A stretch of 7,632 nt of DNA, from positions 1 to 7,632 of the forward strand of contig JANXXA010000107.1 in the NCBI GenBank assembly GCA_025350885.1, given 5' to 3'. The notes beneath the pieces were generated by a model, which saw only the letters and a list, made by a program, of their open reading frames with translations, did no database searches and was not told the origin of the DNA. The position numbers and the translations under genes are program-made. Shown piece by piece: positions 1-6,400 of this stretch (the first letter of the stretch is position 1; every line of letters begins with the position of its first letter). The stretch comes from Phenylobacterium sp. Lineage in GTDB: Bacteria; Pseudomonadota; Alphaproteobacteria; Caulobacterales; Caulobacteraceae.

Positions 1-161
1 CGCATCAGGTCGTCGAGCGCGTCCTCCTCGCGCTCCAGCGCCCGGAGACCCGCGCGCACCACCTCGCTCGCCGAGGCGTAGCGGCCTGTGCGGACGCGTT
101 GGTCAACGGCGTCCTTCAGAGCGCCGAGCGTGACGGTCAAGGCTGGGCTGGATCTCGCCAT
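1..161 (-). CDS. parD: ParD-family ribbon-helix-helix antitoxin (5' part; 3' end beyond the window)
   Basis: The first 53 codons are present, starting from an ATG at 161 and running open off the left edge. The protein shows a short basic N-terminus, then a beta-strand-like stretch (LTVTL, residues 8-12) and two helices around the motif GRYASASEVVRAGLRALE (residues 26-43). This [G]RY-[AG]SASEVVRAGLR-LE pattern is characteristic of ParD/CopG-type antitoxins. The family binds DNA as a dimer through the N-terminal strand, represses its own operon, and neutralises a ParE-type toxin (a gyrase or ribosome-interfering RelE-fold protein) with its C-terminal tail, which lies outside this window. A GGAG seven bases before the ATG supports the start. 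It lies downstream of rlmE on the same strand, 66 bp away, and has its own likely promoter. A parE gene is expected just beyond the left edge but cannot be seen. The family assignment is confident; activity as a functional toxin-antitoxin pair is inferred. Confidence 0.87.
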   Translation of the reverse strand, partial: MARSSPALTVTLGALKDAVDQRVRTGRYASASEVVRAGLRALEREEDALDDLM

Positions 162-183
162 GGCGGAACTCCGTGATCAATCC

Positions 184-213
184 GGTATATGACTTTGTCA
201 TACTTGCAGCAAG
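184..213 (-). promoter_or_regulatory. Likely parD promoter with overlapping palindromic operator
   Basis: On the minus strand a -35-like TTGCTG (207-212) lies exactly 17 bp from a -10-like TATACC (184-189), about 22 bp before the parD start codon. Two inverted repeats cover it. TATGAC-TTT-GTCATA (188-202, plus-strand reading) fills most of the spacer and overlaps the -10. CTTGC-A-GCAAG (203-213) covers the -35. Autorepression by the antitoxin, alone or with its toxin, through such repeats is typical of parDE operons. The hexamers match the sigma-70 consensus only partly (3/6 and 4/6), so the promoter is inferred from spacing and position. Confidence 0.5.
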
Positions 214-227
214 ATCGACAGATCGGC

Positions 228-932
228 TCAGCGCCCCTTGAACCCCGTCGCCACGAGATAGAGTTCTGACGAGTCCGAGCGGCTGGCCTTGGGCTTGACG
301 GTCTTTACGCTGGTGAAATGCTGCTTGAGCTTGGCGATCACCTCGGCGGTCTCCCCGCCCTGGAAGGCCTTGGCGATGAACACGCCGCCGGGCTTCAGCA
401 CCTCGACGGCGAAATCGGCGCCGGCCTCGATCAGGCCGACGATTCGCAGGTGGTCGGTCTGGCGGTGGCCGACGGTGTTGGGGGCCATGTCAGAGAGCAC
501 AACATCGGGCGCACCCCCCAACAGGCGGATCAGTTCCGGTCCGCAGGCCGGCTCGGTGAAGTCCATCTGCAGGATGTGCGCCGGCGGCAGCGGATCGACG
601 GCCAGCAGGTCGACGCCGACGATACTGGTCACGCCGCGCTCGATCGCCACCTGGGTCCAGCCGCCGGGCGCCAGCCCCAGGTCGACAATGCGGGCGCCCC
701 GCTTGAGCACGCGGAATTTGTCGTCCAACTCGATCAGCTTGTAGGCCGCGCGACTGCGATAGCCATGGGCCCGAGCCTTGGCGGCGAAGGGGTCGTTGAT
801 CTGGCGCGAAAGCCAGGCCTGCTGCGAGGGCGTGCGTTTCCAGGCGGTCTTCAGCCGCTCAGGCACGGTGCGGCCGGACTCTGTGCCGCCGGTCGGCGGG
901 CGGACCATGCGCTTGCGGGGTGGCTCGGTCAT
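228..932 (-). CDS. rlmE: 23S rRNA (uridine-2552 2'-O)-methyltransferase RlmE (RrmJ/FtsJ)
   Basis: This is a SAM-dependent methyltransferase of the FtsJ/RrmJ family. It methylates the ribose of U2552 in the 23S A-loop during late 50S assembly. The family landmarks are in order: SRAAYKL with the catalytic Lys at residue 65, the SAM-binding DLGLAPGGW (84-92), the acidic GVDLL (106-110) and MDF (123-125), LSDMAPN with the catalytic Asp148, FIAKAF with the catalytic Lys188, and SRSDSSELYLVA with Glu223. The K-D-K-E tetrad is therefore complete. At 234 residues it is about 25 longer than the E. coli enzyme. The extra length is a basic, Pro/Arg-rich N-terminal extension that may aid rRNA binding (inference). 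The ATG at 932 overlaps the TGA of the upstream phosphatase gene as ATGA. No Shine-Dalgarno is evident, so translational coupling is likely. No hairpin terminator is visible after its stop. Confidence 0.95.
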   Translation of the reverse strand: MTEPPRKRMVRPPTGGTESGRTVPERLKTAWKRTPSQQAWLSRQINDPFAAKARAHGYRSRAAYKLIELDDKFRVLKRGARIVDLGLAPGGWTQVAIERGVTSIVGVDLLAVDPLPPAHILQMDFTEPACGPELIRLLGGAPDVVLSDMAPNTVGHRQTDHLRIVGLIEAGADFAVEVLKPGGVFIAKAFQGGETAEVIAKLKQHFTSVKTVKPKASRSDSSELYLVATGFKGR

Positions 933-2017
933 TGGGCGGCCATGGGCGCGACCGCGGGCCGGGCGCCGCGACGGCGGCGGCGTTTTCGGCCGCTGCGCTC
1001 GGACATGAGCGACAGCAATATGCCTTCGCGAAGGCCGCGGTCGGCGACGCGGACGCGGGAACAGGGCCAGAGGTCCTGCACGGCCTGCAGGATCGCCGCG
1101 CCGGCCAGCACGAGGTCAGCGCGGTCGGGCCCGATGCAGGGCTGATTGGCGCGCTCGCGGGCGCTGAGACCCAGCAGTCGGCCGGCCGCAGCGTCGCACT
1201 CGTCGCGAGTCATCCAAAGTCCGTCCACCTGGGCGCGGTCATAGCGTGGCAGGTTCAGGTGCAGGCCAGCGAGACTGGTGATCGCACCCGACGTGCCGAT
1301 CAGGTGGGCGCGGTCGGCGTCGAACACCGGCCGCAGATCGTCCGCCCGGCGGAAGGCCCCGATCTCGGCCTTCACGGTATCGACCATGGCGCGGAACCAG
1401 ACCTGCGTAGAGGTCTGGCCCTCCGGAAACCGCTCAGCCAGTGATACGACGCCGATGGGGATGGAAAGCCAGGCCTTCAACGGCGGCATGCCGAACGGCG
1501 GAGCGCCGCGCAGTTCCACCCAGGACAACTCCGTCGAGCCGCCACCCACATCCAGCACCAGGGCCGCGTCGGCGCTGCGATCAATGAGATTCAGGCAGCC
1601 CGCGACGGAAAGGCGGGCCTCTTCCTGGGGCGCGATGATCTGCAGCCGCAAACCGGTTTCGGTGAACACCCGCTCGAGGAATTCGGGACCGTTCTGCGCC
1701 ATGCGGCAGGCCTGGGTGGCGATGGCGCGCAGGCGGATCACGCGGCGGCGGCGGACCTTCTCGGCGCTGATCTTCAGGGCGGCCATTGCGCGCTCCATCG
1801 CGGCTTCGGACAGGCGGCCGGACAGGCCCAGCCCTTCGCCGAGACGCACGATGCGTGAATAGGCCTCCACCACGCGAAACCCCGTGCCCTGCGGCGTGGC
1901 GATCAGCAGGCGACAGTTGTTGGTGCCCAGATCAAGCGCGGCATAGCAGGCCGGCTCGCTGTTGGACCTCTCCCGGCCAGGCGTTGGGACGCCGGGCGCG
2001 CTCGGCGCCTCTGTCAT
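929..2017 (-). CDS. Ppx/GppA-family phosphatase (exopolyphosphatase / pppGpp phosphohydrolase-like)
   Basis: The protein belongs to the ASKHA-fold Ppx/GppA family, which removes terminal phosphates from inorganic polyphosphate or converts pppGpp to ppGpp. Visible motifs are the phosphate-binding loop YAALDLGTNNCRLLI (25-39), RAIATQACRMA (97-107), PQEEARLS (130-137) carrying the likely catalytic Glu, LDVGGGSTEL (155-164), GTSGAITSLA (241-250), PDRADLVLAGAAIL (297-310) and ADRGLREGIL (325-334). With 362 residues it is the short, two-lobed form and lacks the C-terminal HD-like domain of E. coli Ppx/GppA (about 500 residues). It cannot be assigned to polyphosphate or pppGpp from sequence alone. 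It ends in a strongly basic tail (RKRRRRR, 344-350) outside the conserved fold. An AGGA 12 bases upstream is a weak ribosome site for the ATG at 2017. It is the first gene of a unit with rlmE, overlapping by 4 bp. Confidence 0.9.
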   Translation of the reverse strand: MTEAPSAPGVPTPGRERSNSEPACYAALDLGTNNCRLLIATPQGTGFRVVEAYSRIVRLGEGLGLSGRLSEAAMERAMAALKISAEKVRRRRVIRLRAIATQACRMAQNGPEFLERVFTETGLRLQIIAPQEEARLSVAGCLNLIDRSADAALVLDVGGGSTELSWVELRGAPPFGMPPLKAWLSIPIGVVSLAERFPEGQTSTQVWFRAMVDTVKAEIGAFRRADDLRPVFDADRAHLIGTSGAITSLAGLHLNLPRYDRAQVDGLWMTRDECDAAAGRLLGLSARERANQPCIGPDRADLVLAGAAILQAVQDLWPCSRVRVADRGLREGILLSLMSERSGRKRRRRRGARPAVAPMAAQ

Positions 2018-2041
2018 GGACCGCTTTCGTCCTTCGCAGGC

Positions 2042-2058
2042 CGGGCCGCACCGGCCCG
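2042..2058. repeat. Inverted repeat, 7-bp arms, 3-nt centre (Ppx/GppA gene leader)
   Basis: CGGGCCG-CAC-CGGCCCG is perfect over 7 bp and continues with two further pairs (one of them G-T) after a single mismatch. It lies 25 bp upstream of the Ppx/GppA start codon and just upstream of its weak ribosome site. In the mRNA leader it would form a very stable GC hairpin. No T-run follows on either strand, so it is not a typical intrinsic terminator. Confidence 0.6.
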
Positions 2059-2073
2059 CCTCACTTCGGGGTG

Positions 2074-2088
2074 GAGCTTAGCAAGCTC
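2074..2088. repeat. Inverted repeat, 6-bp arms, 3-nt centre
   Basis: GAGCTT-AGC-AAGCTC is a perfect palindrome with a 3-nt centre in the middle of the divergent intergenic region. It may be a regulator binding site or a leader hairpin of the Ppx/GppA transcript. No known operator was recognised. Confidence 0.5.
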
Positions 2089-2101
2089 ACTCGCTTCTCG
2101 G

Positions 2102-2114
2102 AAGGCATAGCCTT
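2102..2114. repeat. Inverted repeat, 5-bp arms, 3-nt centre
   Basis: AAGGC-ATA-GCCTT is perfect but short, so on its own it would carry little weight. It is listed because its centre falls 27 bp from the centres of both neighbouring repeats. Confidence 0.35.
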
Positions 2115-2127
2115 GTAACCGGAATAT

Positions 2128-2142
2128 TGAACGCTACGTTCA
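2128..2142. repeat. Inverted repeat, 6-bp arms, 3-nt centre (upstream of hspQ)
   Basis: TGAACG-CTA-CGTTCA is a perfect palindrome ending 35 bp before the hspQ start codon. It is well placed for an operator or a 5'-leader hairpin of hspQ. It is not the alphaproteobacterial LexA box, which is a direct repeat of GTTC with seven bases between. Confidence 0.5.
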
Positions 2143-2177
2143 CCTCCCGGTCAGGAGAAGGCGGTTAGATTCGGATC

Positions 2178-2507
2178 ATGGACACGCAGCTCGCCAAATT
2201 CGCAATCGGCCAGGTTGTGCGTCACCGGGTCTACGCCTTCCGCGGCGTGATCTTCGATGTCGATCCCAGCTTCTCCAACACCGAGGAATACTGGCTGTCG
2301 ATCCCGGAACACATCCGGCCGCACAAGAACCAGCCGTTCTATCACCTGCTGGCCGAGAACGACGAAAGCTCCTACGTCGCCTATGTCTCCGAGCAGAACC
2401 TGTTGCCTGACGATACCGGCCAGCCGGTGGGCCACCCTCAGGCGGCGATGCTGTTCGAGTCGTTCCGCGAAGGCCAGTACACATTGCGGCCCCGGATCAG
2501 CCATTAG
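2178..2507 (+). CDS. hspQ: Heat shock protein HspQ (YccV-like, hemimethylated-DNA-binding family)
   Basis: The 109-residue protein matches HspQ/YccV along its length. The conserved opening AKFAIGQVVRHRVYAFRGVI (residues 6-25) corresponds to the family's KFxIGQxVRHxxxxxxGV core. DVDPSFSNTEEY (27-38) follows, then PFYHLLAENDES (54-65), and AYVSEQNLLPDD (68-79) resembles the family's TYLxExxL segment. E. coli HspQ is heat-induced and was also described as binding hemimethylated oriC DNA. In Yersinia, HspQ is both a substrate and an enhancer of the Lon protease. It is a small soluble cytoplasmic protein with no signal or membrane segment. The ATG at 2178 fits the family length. An in-frame TAG at 2166 excludes longer forms except a rare ATT start at 2169. 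A well-spaced ribosome site is lacking. It is divergent from the phosphatase gene and followed by phhA on the same strand. Confidence 0.94.
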   Translation: MDTQLAKFAIGQVVRHRVYAFRGVIFDVDPSFSNTEEYWLSIPEHIRPHKNQPFYHLLAENDESSYVAYVSEQNLLPDDTGQPVGHPQAAMLFESFREGQYTLRPRISH

Positions 2508-2588
2508 GCGCAAACATTTGCCGCTGAGACCTGCGGTCAACGCCAACTCAGAACGGAACTTCCGACCACGATACGCCATTCTTCGCCC
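2508..2588 (+). promoter_or_regulatory. Gap between hspQ and phenylalanine hydroxylase gene
   Basis: These 81 bp hold two small palindromes, GCAAA-CA-TTTGC (2510-2521) just after the hspQ stop and CGGAA-C-TTCCG (2554-2564) 24 bp before the phhA ATG. Neither is followed by a T-run, so neither is a clear terminator. The second is placed where an operator could be. I found no convincing promoter hexamers and no ribosome site in front of the phhA start. Confidence 0.3.
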
Positions 2589-3461
2589 ATGAGCGCAGAT
2601 GGCTTTGCAATGCGACCGCCACCCGGCGCCAGGGCGGACTGGACCATCGACCAGGCGTGGGCGCGCTACACGCCAGCCGAACATCAGGTCTGGATGACGC
2701 TCTACGAACGGCAGTCGGCTTTGCTGGCCGACCGGGCTTGTGATCCGTTCCTGAAGGGCCTGGAGGCGCTGGACCTGCACCGGGCCGGTATTCCCGACTT
2801 CGCCCGGGTCAACGCCGAGCTCAACCGACTCACCGGCTGGAGCGTGGTCGCCGTTCCCGGCTTGGTCCCTGATGAAGTGTTCTTCGATCACTTGGCGAAC
2901 CGTCGCTTCCCGGCCGGGCAGTTCATCCGCGCACCGAATGAGCTCGACTACCTGAGAGAGCCCGACATCTTCCACGATGTCTTCGGCCATGTGCCGATGC
3001 TCACCGATCCGGAGTTCGCCGACTACATGGCCGCCTACGGACGCGGCGGACTTCGGGCCAGGCAACGCGGCCAGCTGCATCAGTTGGCCCGGCTCTACTG
3101 GTACACCGTGGAGTTCGGCCTGCTGCAAACTGCTGCGGGCGTGCGGATCTACGGCGCCGGCATCCTCTCCAGCCGCAGCGAGACGATCTTCGCGCTCGAC
3201 GATCCCTCGCCCAACCGCCTGGGCTTCAACCTGGAGCGGATCATGCGCACGCCGTACCGGATCGACGACTTTCAGCAGGTCTATTTCGTCGCGCCGTCGC
3301 TGGGCGCCCTGCTGGCGGCGACGCTGCGCGACTTCGGGCCGATCTACGACCGTCTGGCGCGCGTCGGTGACATTCCCATCGCGGCGGTCGAACCTGCCGA
3401 CCGGGTCATCGCGTTCGGGTCGCAGGTTCACGCGCGCGGCAGGGCTTCAGGCGTTCAGTAG
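2589..3461 (+). CDS. phhA: Phenylalanine 4-hydroxylase (monomeric bacterial type)
   Basis: This is a non-haem iron, tetrahydropterin-dependent aromatic amino acid hydroxylase that converts L-phenylalanine plus O2 to L-tyrosine in the cytoplasm. The 290-residue chain is the bacterial catalytic-domain form without an N-terminal ACT regulatory domain. The iron ligands are clear: His129 and His134 in PDIFHDVFGHVP (125-136) and Glu175 in YWYTVEFGLL (170-179). The His-to-Glu spacing of 46 equals that of the Chromobacterium enzyme. Other family stretches are WSVVAVPGLVP (84-94), FFDHLANRRFPAGQFIR (98-114), RIYGAGILSSRSE (186-198) and FQQVYFVAPS (228-237). The ATG at 2589 lacks a visible Shine-Dalgarno; the next in-frame ATG (2610) has none either. 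The usual partner, pterin-4a-carbinolamine dehydratase, is not in the window. The stop overlaps the 3' end of convergent tamB. Confidence 0.95.
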   Translation: MSADGFAMRPPPGARADWTIDQAWARYTPAEHQVWMTLYERQSALLADRACDPFLKGLEALDLHRAGIPDFARVNAELNRLTGWSVVAVPGLVPDEVFFDHLANRRFPAGQFIRAPNELDYLREPDIFHDVFGHVPMLTDPEFADYMAAYGRGGLRARQRGQLHQLARLYWYTVEFGLLQTAAGVRIYGAGILSSRSETIFALDDPSPNRLGFNLERIMRTPYRIDDFQQVYFVAPSLGALLAATLRDFGPIYDRLARVGDIPIAAVEPADRVIAFGSQVHARGRASGVQ

Positions 3462-6400
3462 TCGCGGCGCCAGCGGATCGCCAGGCGGCCAGCGCCCTGG
3501 CCCCCGAGCCGGGAGACGATCGACAGGTTCTTTCTGACCCGCCACTCCACCTGCGCCGCGCCCCCGTCGCGCCCGCCGCCTGTCAGTTCCAAATAGACGT
3601 TGTCGGTCAGGTATTTGCCCCCCGACACCGTGACGCCCGAAGCGTTCCCGCCGCCCAGCGCCAGCCGGTCAAGGCCGGCGAAGGTGCGCAGATTGCCGAT
3701 CACGTCGAGCCCTCCGCCGCCGGCCAGGGCGGCGAGCGCAGAGGCCAGCTGAGCGGCTTCCAGCGGTGACAGCTGCGAGGCGGTTCGGCCAAACAGCACC
3801 TGCGACAGGACCTCGTCGTCCGGCAGACTGGGCGTCGAGGTCAAGGTGATTTCCGGTCGCGCAGCCGTTCCACGAATCCGAACATCCGCCGTCAGCGAAG
3901 GGTCGTCGCGGGTCGCCGTCAGGTCGAGGCGCACGGCTTCGGCGCGAGTCGAAAGATAGACGACGCTTCTGGGATCAAATGCGAATCGCTTGCCGGCGAA
4001 ATCATAGTCGCCGCGCGCCACATGAGCCTGGCCGGCGAGGTCCGGATGCGCGGTGGTTCCGCCGACGTGGGCGTCTAGCGAAAGCTCCACATCAAGGCCG
4101 CGTCCCCGCAGGAAGACGCCGCGCAGCGCCTTGAGCGTAACATCCAACGCCCAGCCCTGTTTGCCGGCGACAACCGATGGCAGGGCGGCGGCGAGCTCCG
4201 GCGGACGGTTCTTCTCGGTCACCGCCATGTTTACGACGCCAGAAGGCGTCGGCAGTCGCGCCGCGACATCGGCGCGGTCAATCGCCAGAGCCCCGCTGAG
4301 CCGCACCTTGCCATCGGCGGCACGGTCGATGCTGGCCTGGCCGGTTGCCGAGGCGCTGGCCAGCTCATTGTCGATCAGCCGGAACCGTTTCAGATCAAGC
4401 TTCAGACTGGAGGCGCCGTCGCGCACCAGGCTGATCCGGCCCATGCCGGCCAGCGTTCCGCCGTGTCCATCGAGCGCACGCGCCCGGGCGATGGTAACGG
4501 CGTCCTGGGTAAAATCCGCGGCCAGCGTCACATCGCGAAGCGAAAGCCCGGTGGCGCCGTCGTCGAACCGGCCACCATCGACAACGATCTGACCGGCGGC
4601 GCTGGGCTTGGCCAGCGTGCCGCCGAGCGCACCCTGGGCGCGCACCTTGCCGGCGAGGCTGCGCTCTCCCCCCACCAGCAGGTCCCACAGGGGCCGAATC
4701 TCGCCCTGCGCCGAGAACTGTCCATGCATCGTTTCGTGGCGCGCGATCGCCACCCGGAAAGGCGCTGCGGAGACCTCTGTCGGCAAGACGACGGTGGCGC
4801 TGGCGTTCAGGCCCTGCGCGTTGGTGGCGCTGAGGTCGAGGGCCAGACTGCTGTCGGCCAACCGTCCGTGGATCACCCCGTCGATGCCTGACGCGCCCGG
4901 CGCGCCGCGTCCCCGTGCGCCGATCAGCTTTGCTTCAAGCCCCCCGTCGAGGCGGCCTGCGCGCCCCTGCAGGGTCAGCGTCGCGTCGGTCTTCCCGGCC
5001 AGATCCTCGTCCAGCATCCCCAGGCCAAGGCCGCTCACGGCGGCGCGAACATTGGCCGTGGCATCGGTCAGCGTTGCGTCAAGATCGATCCGTCCACCGT
5101 CCGATGCCCTCAGCCTCAGACGCGCCTGACGCTCGGACCCGCCAAATCCCAGCCGCGCTGTCTCAACGGTGCGCAGGTCGCGCCCGCCCAGACGGCCGGC
5201 GCCGTCGAAGGTCGCCAGTACCCCGGGTCTGGCGTCGGACAGCGCCCCGCGACCGTCCAGACTCCATCGTCCGGCCTGCGAAACGCCCTGGGCCTGGACG
5301 AGGTAAGGCAACCGGTCCGCGGGCCCCTCTGCGGAGAAGCGCGCCGTCTGGATCGTCGCGGTCGCGCCAGCCAGCCTGGCGTTTTCAGCCACCAGATTGA
5401 TCGCGGCGCGAGCCTGACCCGATGACTCGACGATCCGTACCGAGCCGGTCACCCGGCCTGCGTCGAGGAAGGCGCCACGCGTTACCGCCACATCTAGGTT
5501 CGCGGCGGACGCGGCCCTGCCGCGCAGCGAGAGGGAGCCTGATGCCTTCACCCCGCCGGCGTCCACCGACAGGCCGGTCAGATCGACCCCGTCGCCTGGG
5601 AACCGGAAGTCCGAGCGCGCTCGCGCCGGGCCGTGGGCGCTGGTCGCCGTTGCCGCGATCATGCCGGCCAAGCCGTCGCCTCCTTGCAGAAAGCTGAGGG
5701 TCAGGTGCGCAGCCTTGAGGGGCAGCCCTGGCAGGTCGATCGCGTCCAAGTCCGCCAAGATGTCCATGTGGGAGGCGTTGAGCGAGCCAGTGACGGACCC
5801 CGAGCCGCTGGTCCGACCGGTTATCTCGACCGGTCCCGCGCGGAACGGTCCATCGGCGTTCCAGTCAAGCTTGAACGCAAGTCCGCCATCGGCCGCGAGC
5901 ACACCGGCCGTAGAGACCCGCAGCGCGGCGCCGACCAGACTGGCCACACCCACGGCCAGGCGCCGCTGCTGCAGGTTGGCCTGGATCTTCAGCTGTGGAT
6001 GGGCGCCCAGCAGGCGATCAAGCTCGGCATAGCCAGAGGCCAACTGGTCGCCCTTAGCCTCCAGGTTCAGCGCCCAGGGCTGACCCGCCCTGCGCTGTGT
6101 TGCGGCCCAACTGGCCTGGGCCGAGCCCGACGCGCCAGCGTGCGCTGCCGCCAGATTCGAGACTGCGGCCTTACCCTTCAACGTCAAACCGCCCAACAGG
6201 CCGCGCTCGCCTGTCGCCGCGAGCCTGAGACCCGTCCCTGTCACCTTCAGGTCGCGGAGCAACAGGCGGCCATCGGCCAGGCGCGCGCCGTCAAAGCTCG
6301 CGCTGGGAGCTGCGCCAAGCACCGCCGCCAGATAGCCGGGCCCCCGGCCCCCGGCTCCGGTCAGCGTCGTCTTGATGTCCCATTGCCTTGCGCGAACGCT

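Larger units (their letters stand above)
2018..2177. promoter_or_regulatory. Divergent intergenic region between the Ppx/GppA gene and hspQ
   Basis: These 160 bp separate two divergent start codons and must hold the promoters for both directions, but I could not pick out a convincing -35/-10 pair for either. The stretch holds four perfect inverted repeats (listed separately), each with a 3-nt centre, and a GATTC (2168-2172; the GANTC sequence methylated by CcrM in many alphaproteobacteria) five bases before the hspQ ATG. A purine-rich AGGAGAAGG (2153-2161) lies 16 bases before that ATG, which is farther than a normal ribosome site. A short CTCC (2144-2147) could pair with its GGAG. I see no credible small ORF here. 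Confidence 0.6.

Noticed and set aside
318..1145. A 275-codon plus-strand frame over rlmE and the phosphatase gene
   Set aside because: It is antisense to rlmE, whose complete catalytic tetrad is visible, and runs into the antisense of the neighbouring gene. Shadow frame.
2042..2058. Intrinsic terminator at the strong GC hairpin
   Set aside because: No run of T follows on either strand, and it sits in the 5' leader of the phosphatase gene, not after a gene.
2112..2140. Sigma-32 heat-shock promoter for hspQ starting at CTTGTAAC
   Set aside because: The CTTG half is present, but nothing resembling the CCCCAT-type -10 element occurs at the right distance.
2128..2142. LexA/SOS box at the GAAC...GTTC repeat upstream of hspQ
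   Set aside because: The alphaproteobacterial LexA site is a direct repeat GTTC-N7-GTTC. Here the half-sites are inverted and five bases apart.
2151..3431. A 426-codon open frame on the minus strand
   Set aside because: It is antisense to hspQ and phhA, both clearly identified by motifs, and also spans the gap between them. Its translation resembles no protein family.
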